In this document: one piece after another, positions 26,338 through 38,033 of the stretch | How positions within the stretch are numbered: the stretch's first letter is position 1 | How the letters are laid out: each line of letters starts with the position of its first letter | Source of the DNA: Artocarpus heterophyllus | Lineage: Eukaryota; Streptophyta; Magnoliopsida; Rosales; Moraceae | Assembly: GCA_025403435.1 (NCBI GenBank) | Contig: CM046353.1 | Coordinates: forward strand, 22,998,714-23,062,713 | Length of the DNA: 64,000 nt | Reading direction: 5' to 3' | Notes under the pieces: model-generated | Seen by the model: only the letters and a program-made list of their open reading frames with translations | Databases searched by the model: none | What the model was told of the DNA's origin: nothing | Translations under genes and position numbers: made by a program

Positions 26338-29300
26338 TTACTTCTTCCGCTGCTTGTGTTTAACTTTTACGAATTTTCTATTGGACTTGTCAACACCACT
26401 GCCACCACTACCCATTGAGAAGTTGCTTTCACCTAGGCCAAGACTGCCAGAAGTCTGAAATGGAGAAGGGTTCTGCGGGGGGTTTGCTATATTTGGTTGG
26501 CTTCCAAAATGAAATGGATTACCTACTGAGGAAGCCGTTGATCCGAATACAAAGCCTGATGGAGATGGGGATATGGGTTGTTGCCCAAATACTGAGGCTG
26601 TGGGCCCTGATGCCTGAACAGTGTCCTCAGCCATGCTGTCTTCCACATTCATTTGATCATTGTTACTCGCAGGAGCACCAAACGTGAATGCACGACTAGG
26701 GTTTCCAAACACAGGCTGTGCTGAGGTAGTAATTGAAGATGAATTAAATGAGAAAAGCGAAGTTGAGGATGCGCCATTAGATGATCCAAACACCATAGGC
26801 GCACCATTAGTAGCCGCAGAACCTGTCGCTGCGCCAAACACTGCAGGTGAACTGTTCGCAGCCACACTAGGAGCTGAAGATGCTCCAAAGGAAAACGCAG
26901 GTAACAGTGAACTATTAGTAGCAGCATTAGAAGTTGAAGAAAGCCCAAATGAAAACCCAGTTGATGGCAAACTGTTAACGGTAGTAGAAGCTGAAGATGG
27001 TCCAAAAGAAAACCCAGTTGATGGCGAACTACTAGTTGCAGCGTTGGGGGTTGAAGATACTCCAATGGAAAACCCAGTTGATGGCGTTGAGTTGAAACTA
27101 AATACAGGAGATTTTGGAGCTTGCCAACTGGAACCAAACACCCTAGGTGCACTGCTACTGCTGGAGCTAACAGAATTAGCCCCCACCAAGGAAGAAGACG
27201 AGCCAAGACTATCAGTAGTTCCCGAACTCACTGGCTTAGCAGGAAGAATTGAACCAAAGGGTGAACTTCCAGATGCAAAAGTTGTACCACCAGCCAAAGC
27301 AAATGTTGGAGATGATGCTGACGACCCAAATTGGAGTGGTATGCTCTGACTGAAGGTCGCAACCCCAGTTGCAGTTGGCAAAACCTGAATACTAGGTGCG
27401 GCAGCACTGCCAGTAGCAAAAGAAGTAGAACCCTTGGACTGGTTGACAGCAGTTGAAGAAGCAGGGCTAGCAGTAAATCCGAAAAGGGTACTTTCTGCAC
27501 TTGCGGTAGGAGCTGCTGCGCTGCTAAAATTACCAAAGCTACTGTCCTGCTTTATCTTAATTGCCTCAGGCACTACGTCAGAAGTTTGTGACACTGGTGC
27601 AAATGCAGTTGAAGGCACAGAGAATCCAAATTTAAATACAGGTGCAGCTGGTGCTGAAGACGTCTCTGAAACCGGTGCAGCTGCAGTTAAAGTCGTAGTC
27701 ACAAACTTAACAGGCCCAGCTGGTTCTGAAGTTGTTTCTGAAACCGGTGCAGCTGCAGTCGAAGGCGTGGAGGAGCCAAATTTAAATACAGATGCAGCTG
27801 GTCCTGAAGAAGCTGGAGATGAGGTAGAGAAACTGCTACTGCTAGAGGCAGACGTGAAGGTAGAAGAAGGCATCGACCTGGCAGTAGTGCTACCACTGTT
27901 TGCAAAAATCGAGCTAGTACAGGAGCTTTGACTTGTTAAATCACTGAAAACAACTGGGGTGCTGGAAGCTGAAGCAGAGGACCCAGTTTTCCAACTAACA
28001 TCACCAGGTGTTTTGCTAAAGGAGAATGTACTTGTAGTTGACGTCGATACGGCCAATGGAAGCACAGTTTCAGGTGTCCTGAAAGAGACGCCAGAATTTG
28101 GATTATTCTTATTCTCAGCTTTATCTGGTTCAGACAACTTTGGTAAACTATCTACTGCACCAGCTGTTACTGCAAATAACCTGCACGTGAAGCCGGGATT
28201 AATCTTGCAGACTGTTTAATGTACAACTAAGTACTGAACAATAACAATATAAAATACATACAAATACATTTTGGAAAATCACAAAATACATCGTGTATGT
28301 TTCAGAATAGATCATCTTCTCAATCTGCAACATACATGATGATATACCATCTACCATTGTAGCATCCCCCAACACCCACTCAAACAATGAAAAAGAAAAC
28401 CACCTAATAAAATACAGCACGAAAGTAAGTTTGAAATCAACCATATATACCCTGAAAAACGAAGGCAAGACTAGAAATGCAAGCTACAGCCTACAAAAAT
28501 CAAAAATCACAAACTGACTCTAATGCTACCACAACACAAGATCAGATAGCAGCAAGGTTCCATCTTGTGGCTTAAATATTACAAGTTATCAAAAACAGCA
28601 GAGTTTCTTTCTCCTAACTACAGTTAGCATGTAAGCATTCTACACGCATGCAGATAGCAACAATAAGAAGCCCAAAACAAGATTAAGAGGACTACATATA
28701 AAAGTACATTCGTCTTTCTCTGAAGGCATACACACAATTCTGTGCAAATACATAGGTAACAGACATGCTAAACAAGAATCACAAAAAAGCGTAAATAATG
28801 TATAGTTTGAAAAAGAAATGGATTAAAAACCATAAATAACACTTGAAAGCAACTAACTATGTTTCTCAAAACACAAAAATTCACATTCATAAATGTAAAA
28901 CCAAAAATGACCACCCCAATGAATGAATTTATTAACTATGTACTTACTTGCTTGAGGTTTCAGGCTTTGGGTCTGAAGAGGTACCCAATGGAATGTCTAT
29001 AGAAGAAGCAGAACTTTTAAGGCCACCGTTGAATATAGGAGAAGCAGCACTTGTACATTTTGTTGGAACAATTTTACCGCCAATGTTATGTGCTGGAGGA
29101 TACACATTTGACTCCAGCAAAGGAGCACCATCAGTTAAGGGGGACACAGTATTTGTGACTGGAGGTAAGACAATCATGCTGGGTGAATAAGTACACTGGA
29201 ATATGAGACTTGAGCTCTTTTCAGCAGTCATAGACCCAACAGAATTTCCCATATCCTTTTTTTTGTCCATTTCCAGCACTGCAGGCCTGATTTCTGTCAG

Positions 29301-32300
29301 AGCTGAAGCTTTCTCCAGCTTATAATGTTCAGCAGCAGTGCTCTTCCTCTCTGCCAAAGAGGTGTTAACTTTTTCTCTCCCCTCAGCTAATGCGTCAGAT
29401 ACATCACCATTTGAATAGCTATCATCATCCAAGTCCAGAAATCCCTGTAAGCAATATCCGCAAACTTGAAATAACAGAAGAGTTCATCCGAAGGTGAAAA
29501 GATAAGTACATCAGAAAAACTGAAAGCGCACACAAAAAAGGTTATTAATAAAGTTAAACAAACACAATTCTTATTGCTTTGTCAAACAACGCAGCCAAAC
29601 AAATACTGACTGGCAATAGCTTCAAAGAGTTGCTTCTGATCAGGAAGACCATACACCACTAGCATCAAGTTTAACTTACAGGAGGATAAAGAAGAAAGAA
29701 ACAGCAAATATTCATTCTTCAGAAACAAATTAAAATAAAAATAAAAAGATAAAAAATTAATAAGATTAGTTGCAGACAATAGGCTATAAACACCAGGCAA
29801 TACCTCAGGTGCGCTCATCTGAAAAGCCCGTTTCTTCTGTGGAGAATAGGCAACAGAGTTTAGTGCATCAGGAACTGAAGTTTCAGGACTACATAAAACA
29901 TCCTCTTTTGGCAGTGTAGAATCTTCAACATTCACCTTTTGTTTACTTGAATCTATACCATTCATTTTAGCAGTAAGCTTGTCATCAGCTGAGACAAGCT
30001 TCAATAAACCATTTTCTTTAAACTTTTCTCCCTTTGGGAAGTGAATTCTTGAGCATCGGGTATTATCTTGCTAAGCAAACCATCCACTTTTTTATCATCC
30101 TGGACATCACCCAGAAATTTTGATGAATCCACATCCTCAAGGCTTTTCAGAGCCTGTCCACGTAACATATATGGTGACAGCTTACTGGGTGATTTATCCC
30201 CCAAAGCAAGCACCTTGGACTCTGATGATTTGTCTTTTGGTGAGACCAACTTATCAAGTTGCTGCAATATTTTTGAAGCCATCTCACTGGACTTGGAGGG
30301 AACAGTCGTACAAGGCATACTGTTATCCCCATTTTCAGTTGATGGTTTATTGGAGTTGCAGACAGGTTCACCAAATGGTAATGGCTTTGATGTTGAAGGA
30401 GCAGACTCAAAACCAAGTCCAGCTCCAGATAGAGAAAGAGGGCCACCAGAGACGGCCAAGCTCAATCCTCTTGAAGATAGAAGGTTAGGTTTTTGACGAA
30501 TTCTACGTATAGCGCAAAATGACCCAATGTCATTCTCCATGACTGAACTTTTGCGTTTTAAAGCCTGCACAGAAATAAAAAAAAAATATATATATATATA
30601 TATATTAAAACCTATGATAAAAGATGCAAGCATATAGTAGCACTTATTTAGGTTTAGATGCTGTACTCCTTGACTAGATCTAGATGATAGACTTTCATCC
30701 AGTGAGTAATGAGATGACGACAGACCAGCATAAACATCAAGTGCATCCTCAACACCACGAAATGTAATTAAACCAATGTGGGATCTAAATCTGAAGTAAC
30801 TGGAAAATCAGATAAAACATTTACACAAAACAAAAGCAAAGAAAAATGAACCTTGAGAGTAGTATTTGGGTGCACTCGGGAATATGGTGTCCGCGCCATA
30901 CTGTAAATAGCAGATCTGCCTCTAGATCTTGGGGTAATAAGACCATTTTCTTGAGGCTCATGGCCTGAAGCCCTTGGCAGAAGAGGTGCAATGGGTAATT
31001 TTGAAGGAGAAGTTACATTGTGTGCGTGTATTGCAGCTAAATTCTCCTTTAAGGCTTGACTTCGAAATCCTAGCACTGACGGGGAACTGGGCCTTTTATG
31101 CATGTAAGATTTTGCAAGCTCCACAAGCTCTGTAGGAGAAGCAAGATCCCCTTCAACGACCTGGAAACATTAGCACGATAAGCATGAAAGATTGCAGGAC
31201 ACATATGTAGTTTTCTTTTCACTGTGAGCATCCCACATTACGGCAAAATAGCTTCAAATATGAACAAAGCAAGAAATAAAATCAAAGTAGATTATCATAC
31301 AGTTGAATTGATGACAGGAATTGAAACAAGCTGGCTCTCTGTCCCATGTTCTGTGGCAGGAGTTTTCAGAAATCCCTTGCTCTCCAACTTATATCCTGTG
31401 GCAGGAGTCTTAGGAAATCCCTCCAATCTATCAGCAGATGCCACTGGGTTTAAAGGAACCACTTCAGACATTTTCCCTTGATCTCCAATTGATAAATCAA
31501 CAGTTCTTGAATGTAATAGAGCAGTCAAACGGTCAATCTCAGATCTGCAAAGTGATTGGCATTGATGCCAACACCGTCCAAATTAAAACAACAGCTTAAA
31601 AAAATCATAAACTCTACTATGTCATAGCATTACACGAGTATTCACGGACTTTGCAAGATCTTAGAAGTATTTATCCCAAATGTAATCCAATTATTAATGA
31701 TCTGATCCCTTAATTGTACAACGTCACCTTCTTTTAAGAAACAAACTAATAGAAAGAGTTCCAGACCTTAATATGAGTCTGCATCAGTATATACATTCTT
31801 TTACATTTTTTGTTCCTTTGGAGTTTGCATAAGAGATGGAAACGTTCAATGAATTGACATGAGAAAAAAAATTTACAATTTACATAAGAAAATGTTACCA
31901 CAGCCTTGACCAGCAATAAGTACAAGAGCAAAATTATTTGATGGCGGCGGAATGATTATGCAAAGAAAAAGTAGCACTTTCAGATCAAGACTAATAACTA
32001 TTTAAAATGCAATATTAAACAAAAACAACTAACCTGGTAAAGGTTTTTTGCTTTAAAATTTGCTCAAGCTCAGTCAACTCGCCTCCACCAATACTATTTC
32101 TTGGACCATCACTAAGGTCAACAGTCCCTTGTCGTACCCCAAAAGAATCCTTATTTCAAAAAAAAAAAAAAAAAGGCATGCAACAGGGATATATGAAAAA
32201 AGCAATCCTACAAAGAAACTTCTTCAATATGACACAGAATAATAGAAATGAAATGATTGAAAATTAGTCTGCCAAATACGACAAGAACACGGTTATCTTT

Positions 32301-34566
32301 AAGGTAAAAGAACACAGATTTAAACAAGAGTGGAAAACAGAGATCATAATAATATGTTTAACCTTAAAATATATTTTTCATAGTGATGCCTGTAAACATC
32401 TTACGCAGTGAAGTTTGTCAATTTAAAACATAAAGCAACCAAAATTACCAAGATTACATCCTCTCAATAAACATGAAGCCATATACAACTATGTCAAATA
32501 ACTTTATAAATTCCAACGAGCGCCTTCATGATTTTAGGGGAAGGAAAAAGGAGGCTCATAAGGTGTTTTAAGTAAAATGGGCAACAGTATGGTCTTGCTT
32601 CGCTTCCAGTTGTAATTCAAACCTAAGATAATCTAGCATTTGAAAAAAGAAACAGAAACACTATGCTGAGGCCGCTAAAGCACAAAGCTAGTTGAATATT
32701 GAGCACCATTCACAACCCGTGCCTTAAGCAAAGAAAAATTGAATGCAATGCTGATATGTTAACTAAATCGATTTCCAAAGACATGTTATGTTAGTTAAAA
32801 TAGAGAAAAGCCTTATGCAGGAAAAGAAAAATCATATACAAAGGAACCAAACTTACTGTGGCAACTGCTTCTTCTTGCTTATCCCCTTCTTCGTGGTTTG
32901 CCCCTGGAAAATAAAAGAAATTTACAGGACGATTACTAATTTAAACACCTGAGAAGTACACAACTAATAACAGGCAGAAATCGTTTATGAGTATCAATAA
33001 CAAGTACTCTACAAAAGAAAACATTATGTTATGAGTATAACAAAACAACTAATCTATAATTAAATAATGGGATAAAAACAGGCAATGACCGTAAGCATAC
33101 AACATTTTACCATGCAGCTTGACCTGCTAAAGAAAGAGAATTTGGAAAACAGGCAGAATACACAAGCACTTTAAATCTTATTTTCAAGACAGGTCATAAC
33201 CATATGAAAGAACACTAGTCTGCCATTTCTAGATAAATTGATCTTAATAAAGGTGAAAACTTTTGTTAGCTTCTAGTAAGAGTGGGTGTTATCTTCATAA
33301 GTGACCCGGAGAAAGGTGAAAAATTTTGTTAATTTTCAATAATAACGAGTATTGTGTTCTGATAGTAGTTTGACGATATAAAGACGCAACACTTTTTTCT
33401 GGAACATAACTTAAGCGTACACCATTATGTATGTTCTGGCGTTTATGGTTTGGGTCTTCAATCTTCATCGCTACTTTTAATTAAAGATAGCATATAGACA
33501 CAGTCGTCAGAGATTACATCGATATGGCTAAAATAATTCCCCACAAATCTTGAGATGTGAGGGACGCCAGAGAACAGTGGAACTTTACTTTCACAGAAAT
33601 TCCATACTAACAAGCAGTTGACTGTCCTAAACACTTCCAATCATCCTTGGAAGTAAAGTTTAGCATCACTCATTTAAGGGGAAAAGAAAGCAAATTCATA
33701 TGTCCTTGACAGAGTTTTTAAGATATAAGTTGTATCGAGTTCCAGTAGTGCATGACGCAAGAGAAAATGACTAAAAAAAGGGAATTATGAGCAAAAAAAA
33801 ATAACAATAATAAATTGTGTTTCAAGCTAGAGTTCGAAACGCCTCATGACATCAATTCACGTATAAATTACAGTGGAAACTTTCAGAACAAAAAAGACTG
33901 GTACTCTCACTCGTTGAGCTAATTATCCCAAAGCATTATCATGTTGCACAAGTAATAAGTCGTGTCCCAGCAAAAAAAAAAAAAAAAGCAATGCAGTACG
34001 TAGAGCACAAAACCCTCGCCCTCTCCCATCATAAACAGACCGGCCTCAAATCTAAACTAAGATGCTTTAGCATCAAATTATTATAGAACCAACACCAAGA
34101 ACCCAATTTCTTAGCTCAGGAACAAATTGTGTTTCTGTAAACAATGAAATTCCCTCAATTCCGTCTAAACCCTAACACCATGACCAATAAAATTCACCAC
34201 GAAAAAAAGAAACCCTGCATACAGATTCTTAAAGACGAACAAATAACTAGTGGTTGCAATAACAGAACAAAAATGAATTGAAGAAATGAAAGGAAAAATT
34301 GAGGAGGCACCAGGCGATGGCGGCTGAGGCGGAAGGAAGCGTTTTTTGAAAACCGTGGAGAAGAGTCGGTGGGCGCTGGAGGAGATGAGCCTCTGCGCAG
34401 GATCGACGAGCTTCGAGAGCCAACCGCCGTAAGGGTTCTGAAAAGCCGTCGGCGGGCGATCATACGGCGTCGCATGGATGGTCCTCCTGAACGGTCTCTT
34501 TCGGAACTTCCCTCCCCCGCCGCCTTCGTAAGGCTGCTGCTTTGGCTCCTCGCGCGCCGTCGCCAT
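26338..34566 (-). CDS. NUP1: Nuclear pore basket protein NUP1/NUP136-like, 9 exons, one frameshift
   Basis: Minus-strand exons: 34566-34311, 32903-32857, 32149-32034, 31544-31301, 31160-30852, 30747-30667 (boundaries tentative), 30564-29804, 29444-28948, 28180-26338. Introns are GT-AG. The product is about 1,384 residues if exon 7 is in frame, near the plant NUP1/NUP136 size. The N-terminus holds GGWLSKLVDPAQRLI (residues 47-61), the conserved plant NUP1 segment. Exon 7 opens with the basic ALKRKSS and RRIRQKPNLL. Exon 9 (about residues 771-1384) is a Ser/Ala/Pro-rich FG domain with about 17 FG dipeptides, several as FSFG or VFG, ending in a basic KFVKVKHKQRKK. By family knowledge it anchors the nuclear basket and binds transport factors and mRNA export complexes, like animal NUP153. 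Exon 7 is 761 bp where phase 0 to phase 0 needs a multiple of 3, and the frame is lost at an A run (plus 30024-30027). Confidence 0.88.
30586..30605. repeat. (TA)n microsatellite beside a NUP1 splice acceptor
   Basis: About ten TA units lie in NUP1 intron 6, with an A-rich (T-rich in the sense strand) run between them and the exon 7 acceptor at 30565. The tract is where a branch point would be expected. Confidence 0.85.
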
Positions 34567-36035
34567 GGGAGAGGGAGAGAGAATAGAGTGTGCGAAGGCA
34601 ATGGCTTGCTCTTAGGGTTTGAGGTCGGAGGGGGTGGAGAGAGAACACGGCGGAAGAGAGAGAAGAAAGTGCGGCGAGAGCAAATTAGGGTTTTTAATTA
34701 CAGAGAGAGGAGAAAGAAAGAGGGAATATTATATTGGGCACGTAAAAAACACACGAGGTGTCTATTTGATAGAGGAATTCGAATTTTGTTGGCCGACTAT
34801 ATTTTGATTTAAATTGATATTTGAATTAATATCAAATAAAAATTAATAAAATTTTAATGTTTATAATATTAAAAAATATCAAATATAGATTTTGTTTTAT
34901 TCATTTCTTATTATAGACACAATAAAAGAAGAATTGTCTCAATCAGATATCAAACGAAAAAGTTATGATTTTTTTCCCACGTGCAAGAGAGAGACAATCT
35001 AAAAAAAAGGTAATCTTATACTATAACATTGTGATTCAAATCTTCTAAATTTAAGGAGGTACAAAACTCAAATTTTACACTTAAAATTCAATTGAGATTC
35101 AAATTGTAATTCAAATATGTCTCTAAATGCATATTCAAGTCCAATCAAAGATTTTGAATCCAAACAATCGAGTTAATTCACGAAACAAACGACCCGTGAT
35201 GTGAGAGATATTGCCATTATTGAGGAGTACTTTTTATAGGGTTTTTTTTTTTTGAAAGTGGCTTTTTTTGTACATATACATAAGGAAGATCTATGGTGGG
35301 GTCGTTATTTTCTCCACCAGTAGAGTGCAATTTAATGGTTCATATTTAATCTCTATGAGGGTTCACATAGTCTCTGCTATACCAAATTATAGCCTAAAAA
35401 CAATTTTTAGAAACAATTAAAAATTTTCAAGAGCAATCCTTCCACAACCCATAATTTGTGAACAGCACCCTTTACAGGTCCCATTGTAGTTATATGAGCT
35501 ACCCCCTCTGTTCAATACTTATTCTTGTCAGATTCCATAGCTCTTAAAACCATAGTCTGTACCACAAAGACCATAGGAGAATGTCTACATAGATATTTTC
35601 GTGACTTTGCCAAAAAAGGAGTAGGGGCCTTCATGCAAGTTTGCTACTGGGAGTCCTTTTAGTCAAATCAATAATCAATAAAAGCCTGCTGACCTAGCTC
35701 TTCAATCGACGATTTACAACTCCCTTTTAGTTTTGGATGCCCATGCTTTGATTCAAAAGCCCTAGCTGATGATGAATCCCCAATAAGATTGGAGTACTGA
35801 ATTCCTCTTCCCTTCAAGCCAATTTGAACCTGTCCTAACAACGAACACCTTCCTGCTGCAACGTAAGGCTCTACCCTTCCCTTAGAATCCACTTCGGGTC
35901 GGAAGAGCAGCTAGTCTAACTTCTTAAGCAGTCGAGATATTGAACAAAAAACATTTGATCAAATTCCTTGCCTTACCTTGAGATGAAAGGGAAGGTCCAT
36001 TCAACTTGAATTCTAGACTTGATCTTTAATCTTAC
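34567..36035. other. NUP1 upstream region and intergenic DNA
   Basis: The first ~180 bases, rich in GA on the plus strand (CT on the sense strand), should hold the NUP1 5' UTR and promoter. The rest is AT-rich. A minus-strand open frame of 74 codons (35668-35892) has no recognised domain. Weakly coding-like minus-strand sequence around it (35450-35660) is broken by stops, so it might be an old gene fragment, but I cannot assign it. Confidence 0.45.
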
Positions 36036-37980
36036 TGTTGGAAAAATAATACGCAGCTGAATTTTAAAATTTTTATATTAAAGTATTTTTCAAAACACAA
36101 GTTTGACACACTATATGTATAAATTAACTAGATCTTACTAACCTTGATTACCGAAAAGCTCTGCAATCCATGAAGAAAAGTAGCGTTCTAGAAGAGCTTC
36201 AACCAAGTAGCCTTCTTTGCTATTCTCTATCCATGACCGATCTGTGTGTAAGCATACTCATACAGCTCTTCCATAAGGCGACTCTCCTTCCAACCAATTG
36301 AGAAATACCTAAAGCTATAGTTCATGATTTGTGAACAATAGCTTTTCAGGGAGTTTCAGAGTCTCACTAGTAGAGTCTTACTCTAAATTATCAATTGATC
36401 TAAATAACAATGAGTCTCACTCCCCTTTTATGAGGTTGGGCCTAGGAGTCAGTCTTATCTAATAAGACCTCAAAAATTTGAATCAGAATCGAATTAGAAT
36501 TAATATATGATAGAATCCACGTAAAAACACGTGATCCATTTCTCTCTTGGTCGACAGGCCAAACTAGCAAATCGGCCTACTGAACTTACTCTATCGGTAG
36601 GCTGAACTTAGATTTAATTCAAATGACCCAATAGAGAAGTTATCTGATTAAAACAGTCATATCTAGATAATCTCGAGGAAAATAAATATTTCTGATAATT
36701 CAACAAGTTTATCTTGAATTAATTTATTCAAAATTAATCCAACCGACAAACAAACATGAACTATCTGATCCCGATAATTCAACAAGTTTATCTTGAATTA
36801 ATTTTCATAAAATTACTTCAATTGATAAACATACATGAATTATATGATCCTATCGAATTTTCAGCCAATTTGATAATTTGACACAAGTCATCAATTATTG
36901 AAAAAGCACGTCATATCGTTACAGGATTTTTTATGAGCTAGCGAAGGGGACTTGATGGACCTATCTAGTTCAAGCTCCCGATAATTATGAAACTCAATAT
37001 CCTAAATATACATTTCATAATTATTAACTCTAACGCTACTCTACTAAAAGCTTAGAGCTGCACTCTCGAACTATATAGAATTACAAAGCCCGCATAACTA
37101 AGTCTCCATGACATATCATAATGTATCGTATTCCCATAGGATTATTCATTATTGGCTTAAGGATAAATTCTGTTTTACCTTTCTGATTATTGTTGTCTTA
37201 CGTTCAATTATCTCACCATCGAAAAACTTACCATCCAAAGACAGTATACCATTCGGTTACACCTATGTATCCAAATAATTGAGTGCTCCAGTTTTTCAAT
37301 TACAGGATAACGCATATAAGAGGATATCAACTACTCCTGAAGAGGAGCTATGGATTCCATATCTATGAATAACAAGTCTACGCTATCAAGAGTTATAACT
37401 CCAACGTACCGGTATGCGTACCACTATTAAAATGTGGATGTCATCCTTTGGTACATCAAAAGACACAAGTCAAGACAATGAGTCCACTGTTCATCTCAGG
37501 ATTAAGATACAATACATATGATTGTCTAAAGTGCTTCGATTTGTTGAGACATAATTATTAATCCAAATCAATTCACTTTATGTCCCGATCCAACACATCG
37601 TCACCTATGACAATGTGCCAATGTTTCTATCCGCGGAGTCCACCTCGATGGTCAAGACAAACCATCTTTCATTGGGGATATAGACAACATAACAATCTTT
37701 GCATGAATAAAGCATCCAACTTTATTCCCTCGATTGCGGATCTTATGATTTAGACCATCACCTGAAGAATCGTGTCTTTCGCATAATCTGTCCATCATTT
37801 GCCTAATTCTTAAAGGTTTAGACCGACAGTCTTAGACTTTTGTTTGCTTAACATACATTCAACAAATATGAATATAAAGAGGATAAGATTTGATATATAA
37901 ATAATAAATAAATTCTTTATTGATAAAAATGTCTCCAAAAACATATTACATTTTTACTCCTTAAGGCTTACATGTCAACA
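36036..37980 (-). repeat. 3' LTR of copia element B
   Basis: This LTR of 1,945 bp starts TGTTGGAAAA and ends CATGTCAACA in the plus reading. It is homologous to 18897-20908 and 56715-58750. The adjoining GTGCAAGTGGAAGAT on the minus strand is the polypurine tract. Confidence 0.9.
36551..36610 (+). repeat. GC-rich 21-bp tandem module in LTR of B (3 units)
   Basis: Three degenerate units (TCGACAGGCCAAACT, TCGGCCTACTGAACT, TCGGTAGGCTGAACT) lie at 21-22 bp spacing, at the same place as in the other LTRs of the family. Confidence 0.75.
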
Positions 37981-38033
37981 ATCTTCCACTTGCACTAAGT
38001 GAGTAAATATGACAAATCTCGCATCCCCATAGC

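Noticed and set aside
26660..27931. Long plus-strand frames (229 and 165 codons) across NUP1 exon 9
   Set aside because: They are antisense shadows of the Ser/Ala/Gly/Pro-rich FG domain, whose composition avoids stop codons on the other strand. They show no domain and no splice or start context.
35668..35892. Minus-strand 74-codon frame, Gly/Ser-rich, between NUP1 and copia B
   Set aside because: No domain was recognised, and the neighbouring frames are broken. It could be a fragment of an old gene but I cannot support it as a gene.
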